From: Taklimakanibacter albus
Lineage (GTDB): Bacteria > Pseudomonadota > Alphaproteobacteria > Rhizobiales > Aestuariivirgaceae
Direction of reading: 5' to 3'
NCBI RefSeq assembly: GCF_016595235.1
Contig: NZ_JAENHL010000007.1
Coordinates: forward strand, 1,022,419 to 1,086,418
DNA length: 64,000 bases
Position numbers and translations under genes: made by a program. Shown here piece by piece: positions 47,422 through 55,118 of the stretch. The stretch's first letter is position 1. The number at the start of each line of letters is the position of its first letter. Below the pieces are notes generated by a model. The model searched no databases. It saw nothing but the letters and a program-made list of their open reading frames with translations, and was not told where the DNA came from.

Positions 47422-48710
47422 GACCCGCGAAAGCCGCATCATTCATGGATCGCAGAACCCCGAGCTTCGGCGAGGCGCTGGCCGTGTGGGCCAAGATCGG
47501 CATCCTCTCTTTCGGCGGACCCGCCGGCCAGATCGCCTTGATGCATCGCGTGCTCGTCGACGAGAAGAAGTGGATGGACGAGAAGCGTTATCTGGCGGCG
47601 CTCAATTTCTGCATGCTGCTGCCCGGCCCTGAGGCGATGCAACTCGCCACCTATGCCGGCTGGTCGCTGCATGGCTGGCGCGGCGGTCTCGCCGCCGGCA
47701 CGCTCTTTGTGCTGCCCGGCGCGCTCGTCGTGCTCATCCTGTCGATGATCTATGCCGCCTTCGGCCAGGTGCCGGTAGTGGCAGCCTTGTTTTTCGGCAT
47801 CAAGGCGGCGGTGCTGGCAATCGTCATCGAAGCGCTGCTGCGGGTGGCGAAGCGGGCTCTCAAACATGCGAGCGACTGGTGGATTGCCGGTCTGGCTTTC
47901 CTGGCGCTTTATGTCTTCGCCATACCCTTCCCGCTGATCATCCTGGCCGCGGCGCTTTTCGGCTTCTTCCGCGTGAGCACGGCGGCGCCTGAAACGGCGG
48001 TGACGACGACACCAGTTCCCTGGCGCCAGACGGCATCCACCCTGGCGCTCTGGCTTGCTCTATGGCTCGTGCCGCTGGGCCTCATCATCCTGTGCTTCGG
48101 CCGCGATCACGTCTTCGCGCAGACCGCTCTGTTCTTCTCCAAGCTGGCGGTCGTCACCTTTGGCGGCGCCTATGCAGTGTTGAGCTACATGGCGCAGCAG
48201 GCGGTCGAAAATTTCGGCTGGCTCACGGCGCCGCAGATGATCGACGGGCTGGGCCTTGCCGAGACGACGCCCGGCCCCTTGATCCTCGTCACCGAATTCG
48301 TCGGCTACATGGCGGGCTACCGCAATGCCGGCGGCATGTGGGGCGGCATCGCCGCGGCGCTCATCACTCTCTGGATGACTTTCACACCCTGCTTCCTGTG
48401 GATCATGGCGGGAGCGCCCTATATCGAGCGCCTCCACAACATGCCGCGTCTGTCGGGCGCGCTCGCCGCCGTCACCGCCGCGGTCGTCGGCGTCATCCTC
48501 AATCTGACCGTGTGGTTCGCGCTGCATGTGCTCTTCGCCACGCTGACGCGGACGCGATTCGGTCTCGTGCCCGAGTTTTCAAGTCTCGATCCCGCAGCAC
48601 TGAGCCTATCCGTGATTGCGGCGATCGCACTTTTCGCCTTCCATCGAGGCATCATCCGCACCTTGCTTCTCACCGCGATCCTCGGCCTTGCGTGGAAAAG
48701 CTTGTTCTGA
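47418..48710 (+). CDS. chrA: Chromate transporter
   Basis: A 430-residue efflux protein of the CHR family in the long (two-domain) form. The first half has LSFGGPAGQIALMHRVLVDEKKW (in parts) and LPGPEAMQLATYAGW; the second repeats VTFGGAYAVLSYMAQQAV and TPGPLILVTEFVGY, as expected for the duplicated family. About 10-12 spans. The GTG at 47418 overlaps the preceding stop; a TTG at 47394 and ATG at 47445 are alternatives. With the rhodanese-ChrB protein it forms a chromate-resistance pair. Confidence 0.93.
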   Translation: MRPAKAASFMDRRTPSFGEALAVWAKIGILSFGGPAGQIALMHRVLVDEKKWMDEKRYLAALNFCMLLPGPEAMQLATYAGWSLHGWRGGLAAGTLFVLPGALVVLILSMIYAAFGQVPVVAALFFGIKAAVLAIVIEALLRVAKRALKHASDWWIAGLAFLALYVFAIPFPLIILAAALFGFFRVSTAAPETAVTTTPVPWRQTASTLALWLALWLVPLGLIILCFGRDHVFAQTALFFSKLAVVTFGGAYAVLSYMAQQAVENFGWLTAPQMIDGLGLAETTPGPLILVTEFVGYMAGYRNAGGMWGGIAAALITLWMTFTPCFLWIMAGAPYIERLHNMPRLSGALAAVTAAVVGVILNLTVWFALHVLFATLTRTRFGLVPEFSSLDPAALSLSVIAAIALFAFHRGIIRTLLLTAILGLAWKSLF

Positions 48711-48883
48711 GGTGTCTTTTTTTGAATCTACCTCATTAATTTCTTGCGATCGCCACTTACCTTGCATCAAATATGCAACGGGCGGCGTGTGATTGGGGGG
48801 ATTCTCATCATTTCGCTGAAATGAAAACGAGCGGCATCGACGCGCCTCGCGCGGAGATTGCAGCTTGAGCGAAGGGATGAGAG

Positions 48884-51800
48884 ATGCGTACTTTGTCGAA
48901 GCGCTTCCGGCGCGATCTCGTGGCCACCACGGCATTGACGATCGCAACCGCACTATGGAGCGCCGACACCGCGCACGCCGCGGTCTATTTCGCCTCGACG
49001 GCCGATGAGCTCGCCGACGCGATCACCAGCGCCAATGCCAATCCCGGCAACGATGTGATCACGCTCACCGGCAACATCAATCTCAACACCCTCACTCCAG
49101 CCTCGGACGGACTGAAGTTCCTGCCGGCCATCGGCAACACGGACGGCAGCAGCGGTGGCCTTGCCATCGATCTCGGCGGCAATACGATTTCCGGCAACGA
49201 CACGACGCGCGTCTTCTTCGCCAATAAGGGCGATCTCACGATATCGAACGGCACCATCGCCGACGGCTTGGCGCAGGGCGGCAATGGCGGCTACGGCGAT
49301 GACGGCGCGGGCGGCGGCGGCATGGGTGCGGGTGGTGCGCTTTACGTGCGCTCGGGCGCCAATGTCACGGTTGACGGCGTCAGCTTCACGGACAACCAGG
49401 CCAAAGGCGGTAATAGCGGCACCTCTGGTCCGGCTGACAAGATATCCGGCGGCGGCGGCGGCGGCCTTGGTGGCAATGGCGGCGCGGCAAATGACAGCGG
49501 CGGCAGCGGCGGCGGCGGCGGCGCATTCGCCAATGGCAATAATGGCATTCTTGGCGACGGTATCAATCCGAGCAGTTTTGTCGGCGGTGCCGGTGGCGGC
49601 CCCAATGGCGGAGCCGGCACTGCCAACAACAATGCCGGCAGCGGCGGTGATCTTTCCGGCGGCGGCGCCAGCGGTGGCTCCACCTCCACCGCAAACGGAT
49701 TCAACGGCGGCGCCGGTGGTTACGGCGGCGGCGGCGGCGGCACATCGAGCAAGAACGCTGCGGGCGGCGCCGGCGGCTATGGCGGCGGCGGCGGCGGCGC
49801 CGGCAACTTCAACACGCCCGGTGGTGCCGGTGGCTTCGGCGGCGGCGGCGGCGGTGGTTATCAGGGATCCGGCGCGGGCGGCTTCGGCGGCGGCAATGGC
49901 GGCACCAGCGACAATGCCGGCGGCGGCGGCGGCGCGGGCTTCGGTGGTGCGATCTTCGTGCAGGACGGCGGCTCGCTGAGCATCGCCGGCTCCGGCACGA
50001 TATCGGGCGGGAGCGTGACAGGCGGCACGGGCGGCCACAGTGCCGGCAACGGCATGGCGCGCGGCACCGGTATCTTCCTGCAGAATGCCGGCCTGACCTT
50101 CGCACCCGGCGACGGCCAGACCCAGACCGTCAGCGACGTCATCGCCGATGACACCGGCAATGGCGGCAGCGCCGGCAAGCTTACCAAAGATGGCGCCGGC
50201 ACGCTGATCCTCAGCGCCGCCAATACCTATTCCGGCGGCACGACAATCAAGGACGGCGTGCTGCAGGTCGCCGCCGATAATAATCTCGGCGCCGCGACAG
50301 GCGGCATCATCATCCAGGACGGCACCTTGCGCGCCACGACGGGCTTCACCAGCGCCCGTTCAGTCGAACTGACCGGCGCTGCCGGCATTGAAGCGCAAGC
50401 CGGCGAGCTCGAGCTCACCGGTATTGTCAGCGGCGCGGGATCGCTTACCAAGACTGGCGCCGGCACGCTGATCCTCACGGGCGTGAATACCTATGAAGAT
50501 GGCACGACGATCAGCGAAGGCGTTCTCGAGATCGCCAGCGACGGCAATCTCGGCGCCGTGACCGGCGGCCTCGCCATCGGCGACGCCACGTTGCGCACGG
50601 CCGCCGGCTTCACCAGCAACCGCGCCGTCGAGCTGACGGGCGAAGCCGAGATCGAAACCGAAACCGGCGATCTCGAGCTCACCGGCGTCGTCAGCGGCGC
50701 AGGTTCGCTGACCAAGAGCGGCATCGGCACGCTGACGCTCACCGGCACCAACACATACGAAGGCGGCACGACGATCGCCGAAGGTGTCCTTGAGATCGGC
50801 GCCGACGGCAATCTTGGCGACACGACTGGCGGCCTCGCCATCGGCGACGCCACGTTGCGCACGACCGCCGGCTTCACCAGCAACCGCGCCGTCGACTTGA
50901 CGGGCGAGGCCGAGATCGAAACCGAGACCGGTGAATTCGAGATTGCCGGCGCCATTACCGGCGAAGGCTCGCTGACCAAGACAGGCACCGGCACGCTCAA
51001 GCTGTCCGGCGCCAATGACTATGCCGGTGGCACTACAGTCTCGGAAGGCACGCTGATCGGTGACACGGCGAGCCTGAAAGGCGCCATCCTCAACGAAGCC
51101 GATCTCGTCTTCGACCAGGCCGATACCGGCACCTATGCGGGTGCGCTCACCGGCACCGGCCTCATCACCAAGCAGGGCGCGGGCACGCTGATCTGGAGCG
51201 GCAGCAATGCCGCTTATGACGGCGACACCAAGGTCACCGCCGGCACGCTCCGCGTGAACAGCGAGCTCGGCGGCACGATGAAGGTCGAGGGTGGCCGGCT
51301 CGAAGGCTCGGGCACGCTCGGCAAGACGACCATTGCCGTAAGCGGCACCCATGCGGTGGGCGACGGGCTCGGCAACCAGACCGTCAAGGGCGATTATCTC
51401 AATCACGGCACGCTCGAGATCGCGGCGACGCCGACCAGTTCTGACAAGCTCATCGTCGAAGGTTCGGTCGACATCAATGGCGCCACGCTCAAGCTCGACC
51501 TGTCACCGGTGACGCTTAACAGCTGGAGCTTGTTCAACGGTCCCTTCGTCATCATCCAGAATGACGGCAGCGACGCGGTCGCAGGCGAGTTCGCAACGAT
51601 CACCCAGAACCTGATCTTCCTCGATCCGACGCTGAGCTATACGGGCGGCAGCGGCAATGACGTGACGCTCGAGCTGTCGCGCAACCAGACCGGCTTCGCC
51701 GATATTGGCGGGAGTCCCAACCAGGCCGCGGCAGGCAATGCCATCGAAACGCTGACCAATGCCAGCGCCGTCTGGCGGGCGCTGGCTCTTTCGGCCGGCG

Positions 51801-52810
51801 AAGATGAGGCGCGCGCTCTACTCGACGCGCTGTCGGGAGAAGTCCATGCCTCCCTCGCCGGCATGTTCACGCAGGACAGCCGCTTCTGGCGCAATGCCGC
51901 CAATGACCGTCTGCGCTCCGCCTTCGGCAGCGTCGCCGCCACCGGCCAGCAGGTCATGGGTTTCAGCGCCACCGGCCTTGGCAATGCGCCGGCCGACACC
52001 CAGGGCCTCGCTCTGTGGACGCGCGGCTTCGGCGCCTGGAGCGAGACCAAGAGCGACGGCAATGCCTCGGAATTCACCCGCAATGCCGGCGGCTTCCTCG
52101 CCGGCGCCGACATGGCCGTTGCCGACACCGTCCGCCTCGGCGCGCTCGCCGGCTATGCCCAGTCGAGCTTCGATGACGACCGCAATTCATCGGGCGACGC
52201 CGACAGCTATCAGATCGGCCTCTATGGCGGCACGCAGGCGGGAGCCTTTGGCCTCCGCGCTGGCCTTGCCTATGCCTGGCACGATATCGACACCGAGCGC
52301 CATGCCATGGGCGACAAGCTGACCGCCGACTATGATGCGGGCACAGTGCAGGTCTTCGGCGAGGCGGGTTATGCCTTCGATCTCGACAGCATTCGCCTCG
52401 AGCCCTTCGCCAATGCCGCTTATATCTCGACCCATACGGGTGGCTTCGAGGAGCATGGCGGCCCGGCGGCGCTCAAGAGCGACGCCGAGACCAACGACAA
52501 CACGTTCACCACGCTGGGCCTGCGCGCCGCGCTGGGCTTCGAGCTGGGTTCCATGCCGGCATCGTTCCGTGCCATGGCCGGTTGGCGGCATGCCTTCGGC
52601 GACGTGCAGCCGGAAACGACGCTCGCCTTCGAGGGCTCGGAGGATTTCGTGATCACCGGCGCCCCGATCGCGCGCGATGCGGCGGTGCTGGAAGCGGGCT
52701 TCGATCTCTCGATCGCCGCCGACGCCACGCTCGGCTTCGCTTACAGCGGCGAGATCGCCAAGGATGCCGAGGATCACGGCCTCAATGCCACGCTGGCGGT
52801 GAGCTTCTAG
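48884..52810 (+). CDS. Autotransporter with Gly-rich passenger and PATR repeats
   Basis: A 1308-residue type V secreted protein. Signal peptide at about 1-32 (ending TAHA); passenger start with pectin-lyase-like segments (about 33-120); a Gly-rich low-complexity stretch (about 125-365) made of GGGG-type runs; autotransporter-associated beta-strand repeats (about 430-770) including three copies of an 88-residue unit; then a C-terminal autotransporter barrel (about 1040-1308; LWTRGFGAWSETKSDG to TLAVSF, ending in Phe). GGGATGAG precedes the ATG. The passenger may be an adhesin. CATTTC-GCT-GAAATG (48809-48823) lies upstream as a small hairpin. Confidence 0.93.
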   Translation: MRTLSKRFRRDLVATTALTIATALWSADTAHAAVYFASTADELADAITSANANPGNDVITLTGNINLNTLTPASDGLKFLPAIGNTDGSSGGLAIDLGGNTISGNDTTRVFFANKGDLTISNGTIADGLAQGGNGGYGDDGAGGGGMGAGGALYVRSGANVTVDGVSFTDNQAKGGNSGTSGPADKISGGGGGGLGGNGGAANDSGGSGGGGGAFANGNNGILGDGINPSSFVGGAGGGPNGGAGTANNNAGSGGDLSGGGASGGSTSTANGFNGGAGGYGGGGGGTSSKNAAGGAGGYGGGGGGAGNFNTPGGAGGFGGGGGGGYQGSGAGGFGGGNGGTSDNAGGGGGAGFGGAIFVQDGGSLSIAGSGTISGGSVTGGTGGHSAGNGMARGTGIFLQNAGLTFAPGDGQTQTVSDVIADDTGNGGSAGKLTKDGAGTLILSAANTYSGGTTIKDGVLQVAADNNLGAATGGIIIQDGTLRATTGFTSARSVELTGAAGIEAQAGELELTGIVSGAGSLTKTGAGTLILTGVNTYEDGTTISEGVLEIASDGNLGAVTGGLAIGDATLRTAAGFTSNRAVELTGEAEIETETGDLELTGVVSGAGSLTKSGIGTLTLTGTNTYEGGTTIAEGVLEIGADGNLGDTTGGLAIGDATLRTTAGFTSNRAVDLTGEAEIETETGEFEIAGAITGEGSLTKTGTGTLKLSGANDYAGGTTVSEGTLIGDTASLKGAILNEADLVFDQADTGTYAGALTGTGLITKQGAGTLIWSGSNAAYDGDTKVTAGTLRVNSELGGTMKVEGGRLEGSGTLGKTTIAVSGTHAVGDGLGNQTVKGDYLNHGTLEIAATPTSSDKLIVEGSVDINGATLKLDLSPVTLNSWSLFNGPFVIIQNDGSDAVAGEFATITQNLIFLDPTLSYTGGSGNDVTLELSRNQTGFADIGGSPNQAAAGNAIETLTNASAVWRALALSAGEDEARALLDALSGEVHASLAGMFTQDSRFWRNAANDRLRSAFGSVAATGQQVMGFSATGLGNAPADTQGLALWTRGFGAWSETKSDGNASEFTRNAGGFLAGADMAVADTVRLGALAGYAQSSFDDDRNSSGDADSYQIGLYGGTQAGAFGLRAGLAYAWHDIDTERHAMGDKLTADYDAGTVQVFGEAGYAFDLDSIRLEPFANAAYISTHTGGFEEHGGPAALKSDAETNDNTFTTLGLRAALGFELGSMPASFRAMAGWRHAFGDVQPETTLAFEGSEDFVITGAPIARDAAVLEAGFDLSIAADATLGFAYSGEIAKDAEDHGLNATLAVSF
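50180..50971 (+). repeat. Three tandem 264-base repeats inside the autotransporter gene
   Basis: The segment L-T-K...G-T-L begins at 50180, 50444, 50708 and 50972, a constant period of 264 bases (88 codons). Copies two and three are nearly identical over the central ATLRT...GFTSNRAV part; the fourth start opens a partial, diverged copy. Such in-frame repeats can gain or lose units by recombination. Confidence 0.85.
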
Positions 52811-52885
52811 CGCGGAAGTTTGCGCCGCGCGGTAGACCGGTTATAGAAGAGCCATGGCCAGACCGGCCATGGAGACGCAGCTTCT

Positions 52886-53152
52886 ATGCCCAAGCACCAG
52901 CACAAATCGCATCCCGACATCGTCAAGCGCCTGCGCCGGGTCGAGGGCCAGATCCGCAGCATCGCAGCGATGATCGAGGACGGACGCGGCTGCCTCGACG
53001 TTGCCCAGCAGCTCGCCGCCGCCACCAGCGCGCTCACCGGCGCCAAGGACCATTTCATCCGCGACCATATCGACCACTGCCTGGTCACCGCCGCCGGCAG
53101 CACCGGCCGCACCCAGCTCAACGAACTCAAGGCGATCACGAAGTTTTTGTGA
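52886..53152 (+). CDS. CsoR/RcnR family metal-sensing repressor (CsoR/InrS-like)
   Basis: An 88-residue all-helical DNA-binding repressor. Conserved: VKRLRRVEGQIRSIAAMIE, GRGCLDVAQQL, and DHFIRDHIDHC. The metal ligands fit the CsoR pattern Cys36-His61-Cys65, with extra histidines at 4, 6 and 9 as in nickel sensors such as InrS. FrmR-like formaldehyde sensing is less likely because Cys65 is present. The downstream operator and MFS exporter with a His-rich tail resemble the InrS-NrsD nickel pair; copper remains possible. Confidence 0.88.
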   Translation: MPKHQHKSHPDIVKRLRRVEGQIRSIAAMIEDGRGCLDVAQQLAAATSALTGAKDHFIRDHIDHCLVTAAGSTGRTQLNELKAITKFL

Positions 53153-53161
53153 GCGGAGACT

Positions 53162-53196
53162 CCTCCCTCCACCGCGCGAAGCGCGGGGAGGGAGAG
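53162..53196. repeat. Single REP-like hairpin
   Basis: TCCCTCC and CCGCGC pair with GCGCGG and GGAGGGA around GAA, with one unpaired A. It has the same C-rich/GGGAGAGG style as the arms at 26091 and 61183 but appears alone. It may also end the repressor transcript. Confidence 0.55.
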
Positions 53197-53214
53197 GCAC
53201 GGTCGCTTGCCATC

Positions 53215-53236
53215 ATACTATACTGGGGGATAGTAT
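53215..53236. promoter_or_regulatory. Operator for the CsoR/RcnR-type repressor
   Basis: ATACTAT (53215-53221) and ATAGTAT (53230-53236) are perfect inverted arms around a core with GGGGG. The centre reads TACTGGGGGATAGTA, the type known for RcnR-class operators (TACT-G-tract-N-AGTA). A -10-like TATACT follows at 53234-53239, 6 bases before the exporter's ATG, so the repressor would block the promoter and the transcript may be leaderless. Confidence 0.8.
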
Positions 53237-53245
53237 ACTCCCTCC

Positions 53246-54562
53246 ATGCTCGAAATCCTCAAGCACCGTACCTATCGCCATCTCTTTCTGGCCCAGCTGA
53301 TCGCCCTTATCGGCACCGGGCTGGCGACCGTGGCGCTGGGGCTGCTCGCTTATGAGTTGGCGGGCGCCGATGCGGGCTCGGTATTGGGCACCGCGCTCGC
53401 CATCAAGATGATCGCTTTCGTCGCGATAGCGCCGGTCGCCGCCGCTTTCGCCGAAAGGGTGCCGCGCCGGGCCATGCTGATTTCACTCGACCTGGTGCGC
53501 GCCGGCGTTGCCGTCCTCCTGCCTTTCGTCACCCAGGTCTGGCAGGTCTATGTGCTGATCTTCGTCCTGCAGGCGGCATCGGCCGGCTTCACCCCGGCCT
53601 TCCAGGCGACCATTCCGGACGTCCTGCCGGACGAGAAGCAATATACGCGCGCTCTGTCACTGTCGCGCCTCGCCTATGATCTCGAAAGCGCGCTCAGCCC
53701 CATGCTGGCGGCCGCCCTCCTCACCCTGATCAGCTTTCACAGCCTGTTCGCCGGTACGGTCTTCGGCTTCCTCGCTTCCGCCGCCCTCGTTCTGACCGTC
53801 ACGCTGCCGAGCCCCAAACCCAACACGGCGCGCGGAATCTATGAGCGCACCACGCGCGGCTTGCGCATCTATCTGGCGACGCCGCGCCTGCGCGGGCTGC
53901 TCGCCCTCAATCTCGCCATCGCCGCCGCGAGCGCCATGGTGATCGTCAATACCGTCGTGCTGGTGCAGGCAGACTTCGGCCTGGGGCAGCGCGAGACGGC
54001 CCTCGCGCTCACCGCCTATGGCGCGGGCTCGATGACGGCGGCCCTCGGCCTGCCGCGCCTTCTCGACAAATTTTCCGACCGCCAGGCGATGCTGGCCGGA
54101 ACCACCACCCTGGTGGCAGGCCTGCTGCTCGGCGCGGCCGTCGCCAGCTATGGCGTCCTTCTCATCTTGTGGTTCGCGCTCGGCCTCGGCTATTCCCTGG
54201 CCATGACGCCGGCGGGCCGTCTCTTGCGCCGGTCGTCGCAACCCGAGGACCGCCCCGCGTTGTTCGCCGCTCAATTCGCTCTGTCGCATGCCTGCTGGCT
54301 CATCACCTATCCGCTGTCCGGCTGGCTCGGCGCGGAAATGGGCCTTGCCCCCACCTTCATCGCGCTGGGCGTGATCGGCGCTGTCGCGGTGATCATCGCC
54401 AGCCGGGTATGGCCGGCCGATGATCCCGACGAGATCGAGCATGTCCATGCGACGCTGGCACCTGACCACCCGCATCTGGCCGGTGGGAACAAGCGCCACC
54501 GCCATGCCTTCGTGATCGACAGCCATCACCCGGAATGGCCGAACGCCCCGGCGCTGCGCTGA
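53246..54562 (+). CDS. MFS exporter with His-rich C-terminus, probable Ni/Co efflux
   Basis: A 438-residue major facilitator with about 12 spans (LAQLIALIGTGLATVALGLLA near 12, and others). The C-terminal tail (about 395-438) is rich in His: IEHVHATLAPDHPH, then NKRHRHAF and DSHHPEWP. NreB- and NrsD-type nickel exporters have such tails. No ribosome binding site precedes the ATG, which sits where transcription should begin. Control by the upstream repressor is strongly implied. The metal is inferred, not shown. Confidence 0.88.
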   Translation: MLEILKHRTYRHLFLAQLIALIGTGLATVALGLLAYELAGADAGSVLGTALAIKMIAFVAIAPVAAAFAERVPRRAMLISLDLVRAGVAVLLPFVTQVWQVYVLIFVLQAASAGFTPAFQATIPDVLPDEKQYTRALSLSRLAYDLESALSPMLAAALLTLISFHSLFAGTVFGFLASAALVLTVTLPSPKPNTARGIYERTTRGLRIYLATPRLRGLLALNLAIAAASAMVIVNTVVLVQADFGLGQRETALALTAYGAGSMTAALGLPRLLDKFSDRQAMLAGTTTLVAGLLLGAAVASYGVLLILWFALGLGYSLAMTPAGRLLRRSSQPEDRPALFAAQFALSHACWLITYPLSGWLGAEMGLAPTFIALGVIGAVAVIIASRVWPADDPDEIEHVHATLAPDHPHLAGGNKRHRHAFVIDSHHPEWPNAPALR

Positions 54563-54565
54563 GCG

Positions 54566-55006
54566 ATGGCCGATCTCGCCGTCTATGCCGGCCTGTTCCT
54601 TACCGCTTTCGTGGCGGCGACGATCCTGCCGATGCAATCGGAGGCGGCGCTTGTCGGGCTTCTCCTCCTCGACGCGCAGCCGGCCTGGCTGCTCGTCACC
54701 GTCGCCAGTATCGGCAATGTGCTGGGCTCCGTCGTCAACTGGCTGCTCGGCCGCTTCATCGAGCGTTATCGCGATCGCCGCTGGTTCCCGGTGAGGCCGG
54801 CGGCGCTCGATCGCGCCGGCGCCTGGTATCGCCGTTATGGCAAATGGTCTCTGCTCCTCAGCTGGCTGCCCATTATCGGCGATCCGCTGACCGTTGCCGC
54901 GGGTGTTCTGCGCGAGCCCTTCCCGGTCTTTCTGTTCCTCGTCGCGCTCGCCAAGATCGGCCGTTACCTCGTGCTGACGATCGCCACACTGGGCCTCGCC
55001 GGATAA
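54566..55006 (+). CDS. YqaA family (DedA-like) membrane protein
   Basis: A 146-residue membrane protein with segments near 5-25, 40-62 and 95-140. GSVVNWLLGRFIERYRDRRWF and WLPIIGDPLTVAAGVLR are family motifs of YqaA (SNARE-associated/VTT fold). It starts 3 bases after the exporter stop, so both share a transcript. Whether it aids metal export or membrane-lipid movement is unknown. Confidence 0.9.
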   Translation: MADLAVYAGLFLTAFVAATILPMQSEAALVGLLLLDAQPAWLLVTVASIGNVLGSVVNWLLGRFIERYRDRRWFPVRPAALDRAGAWYRRYGKWSLLLSWLPIIGDPLTVAAGVLREPFPVFLFLVALAKIGRYLVLTIATLGLAG

Positions 55007-55023
55007 GTTAGATTACTAACATA
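55007..55023. promoter_or_regulatory. Distal operator copy of the RpiR-linked operon
   Basis: GTTAGATTACTAACATA: GTTAG and CTAAC are perfect inverted arms. It matches the proximal copy in 14 of 17 positions and lies exactly 42 bases (about four DNA turns) upstream of it. Confidence 0.6.
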
Positions 55024-55038
55024 ATTTCCGCGAGCCGA

Positions 55039-55067
55039 TTGACACGATGTTAGAAGAATAACATAGT
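55039..55067 (+). promoter_or_regulatory. Promoter with proximal operator of the oligopeptide-type ABC operon
   Basis: TTGACA (55039-55044), 17 bases and CATAGT (55062-55067) form the promoter. Between and over the -10 lies the dyad ATGTTA-GAAGAA-TAACAT (55047-55064), the proximal operator (GTTAGAAGAATAACATA from 55049). Binding here would block RNA polymerase. Confidence 0.65.
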
Positions 55068-55118
55068 GGCTGCGCCTAAGGGGCATGAAGCCCCAAACAA
55101 TAAACATCGAGGAACGCC

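Noticed and set aside
48711-48883. CATTTC-GCT-GAAATG hairpin as a regulatory RNA
   Set aside because: Too short, and no other sign of a leader RNA; it may be chance or a protein site.
48953-50038. 361-codon Ala-rich frame and others opposite or out of frame in the autotransporter Gly-rich tract
   Set aside because: GGC repeats read in other frames give Ala or Pro runs. They are artefacts of the Gly codons.
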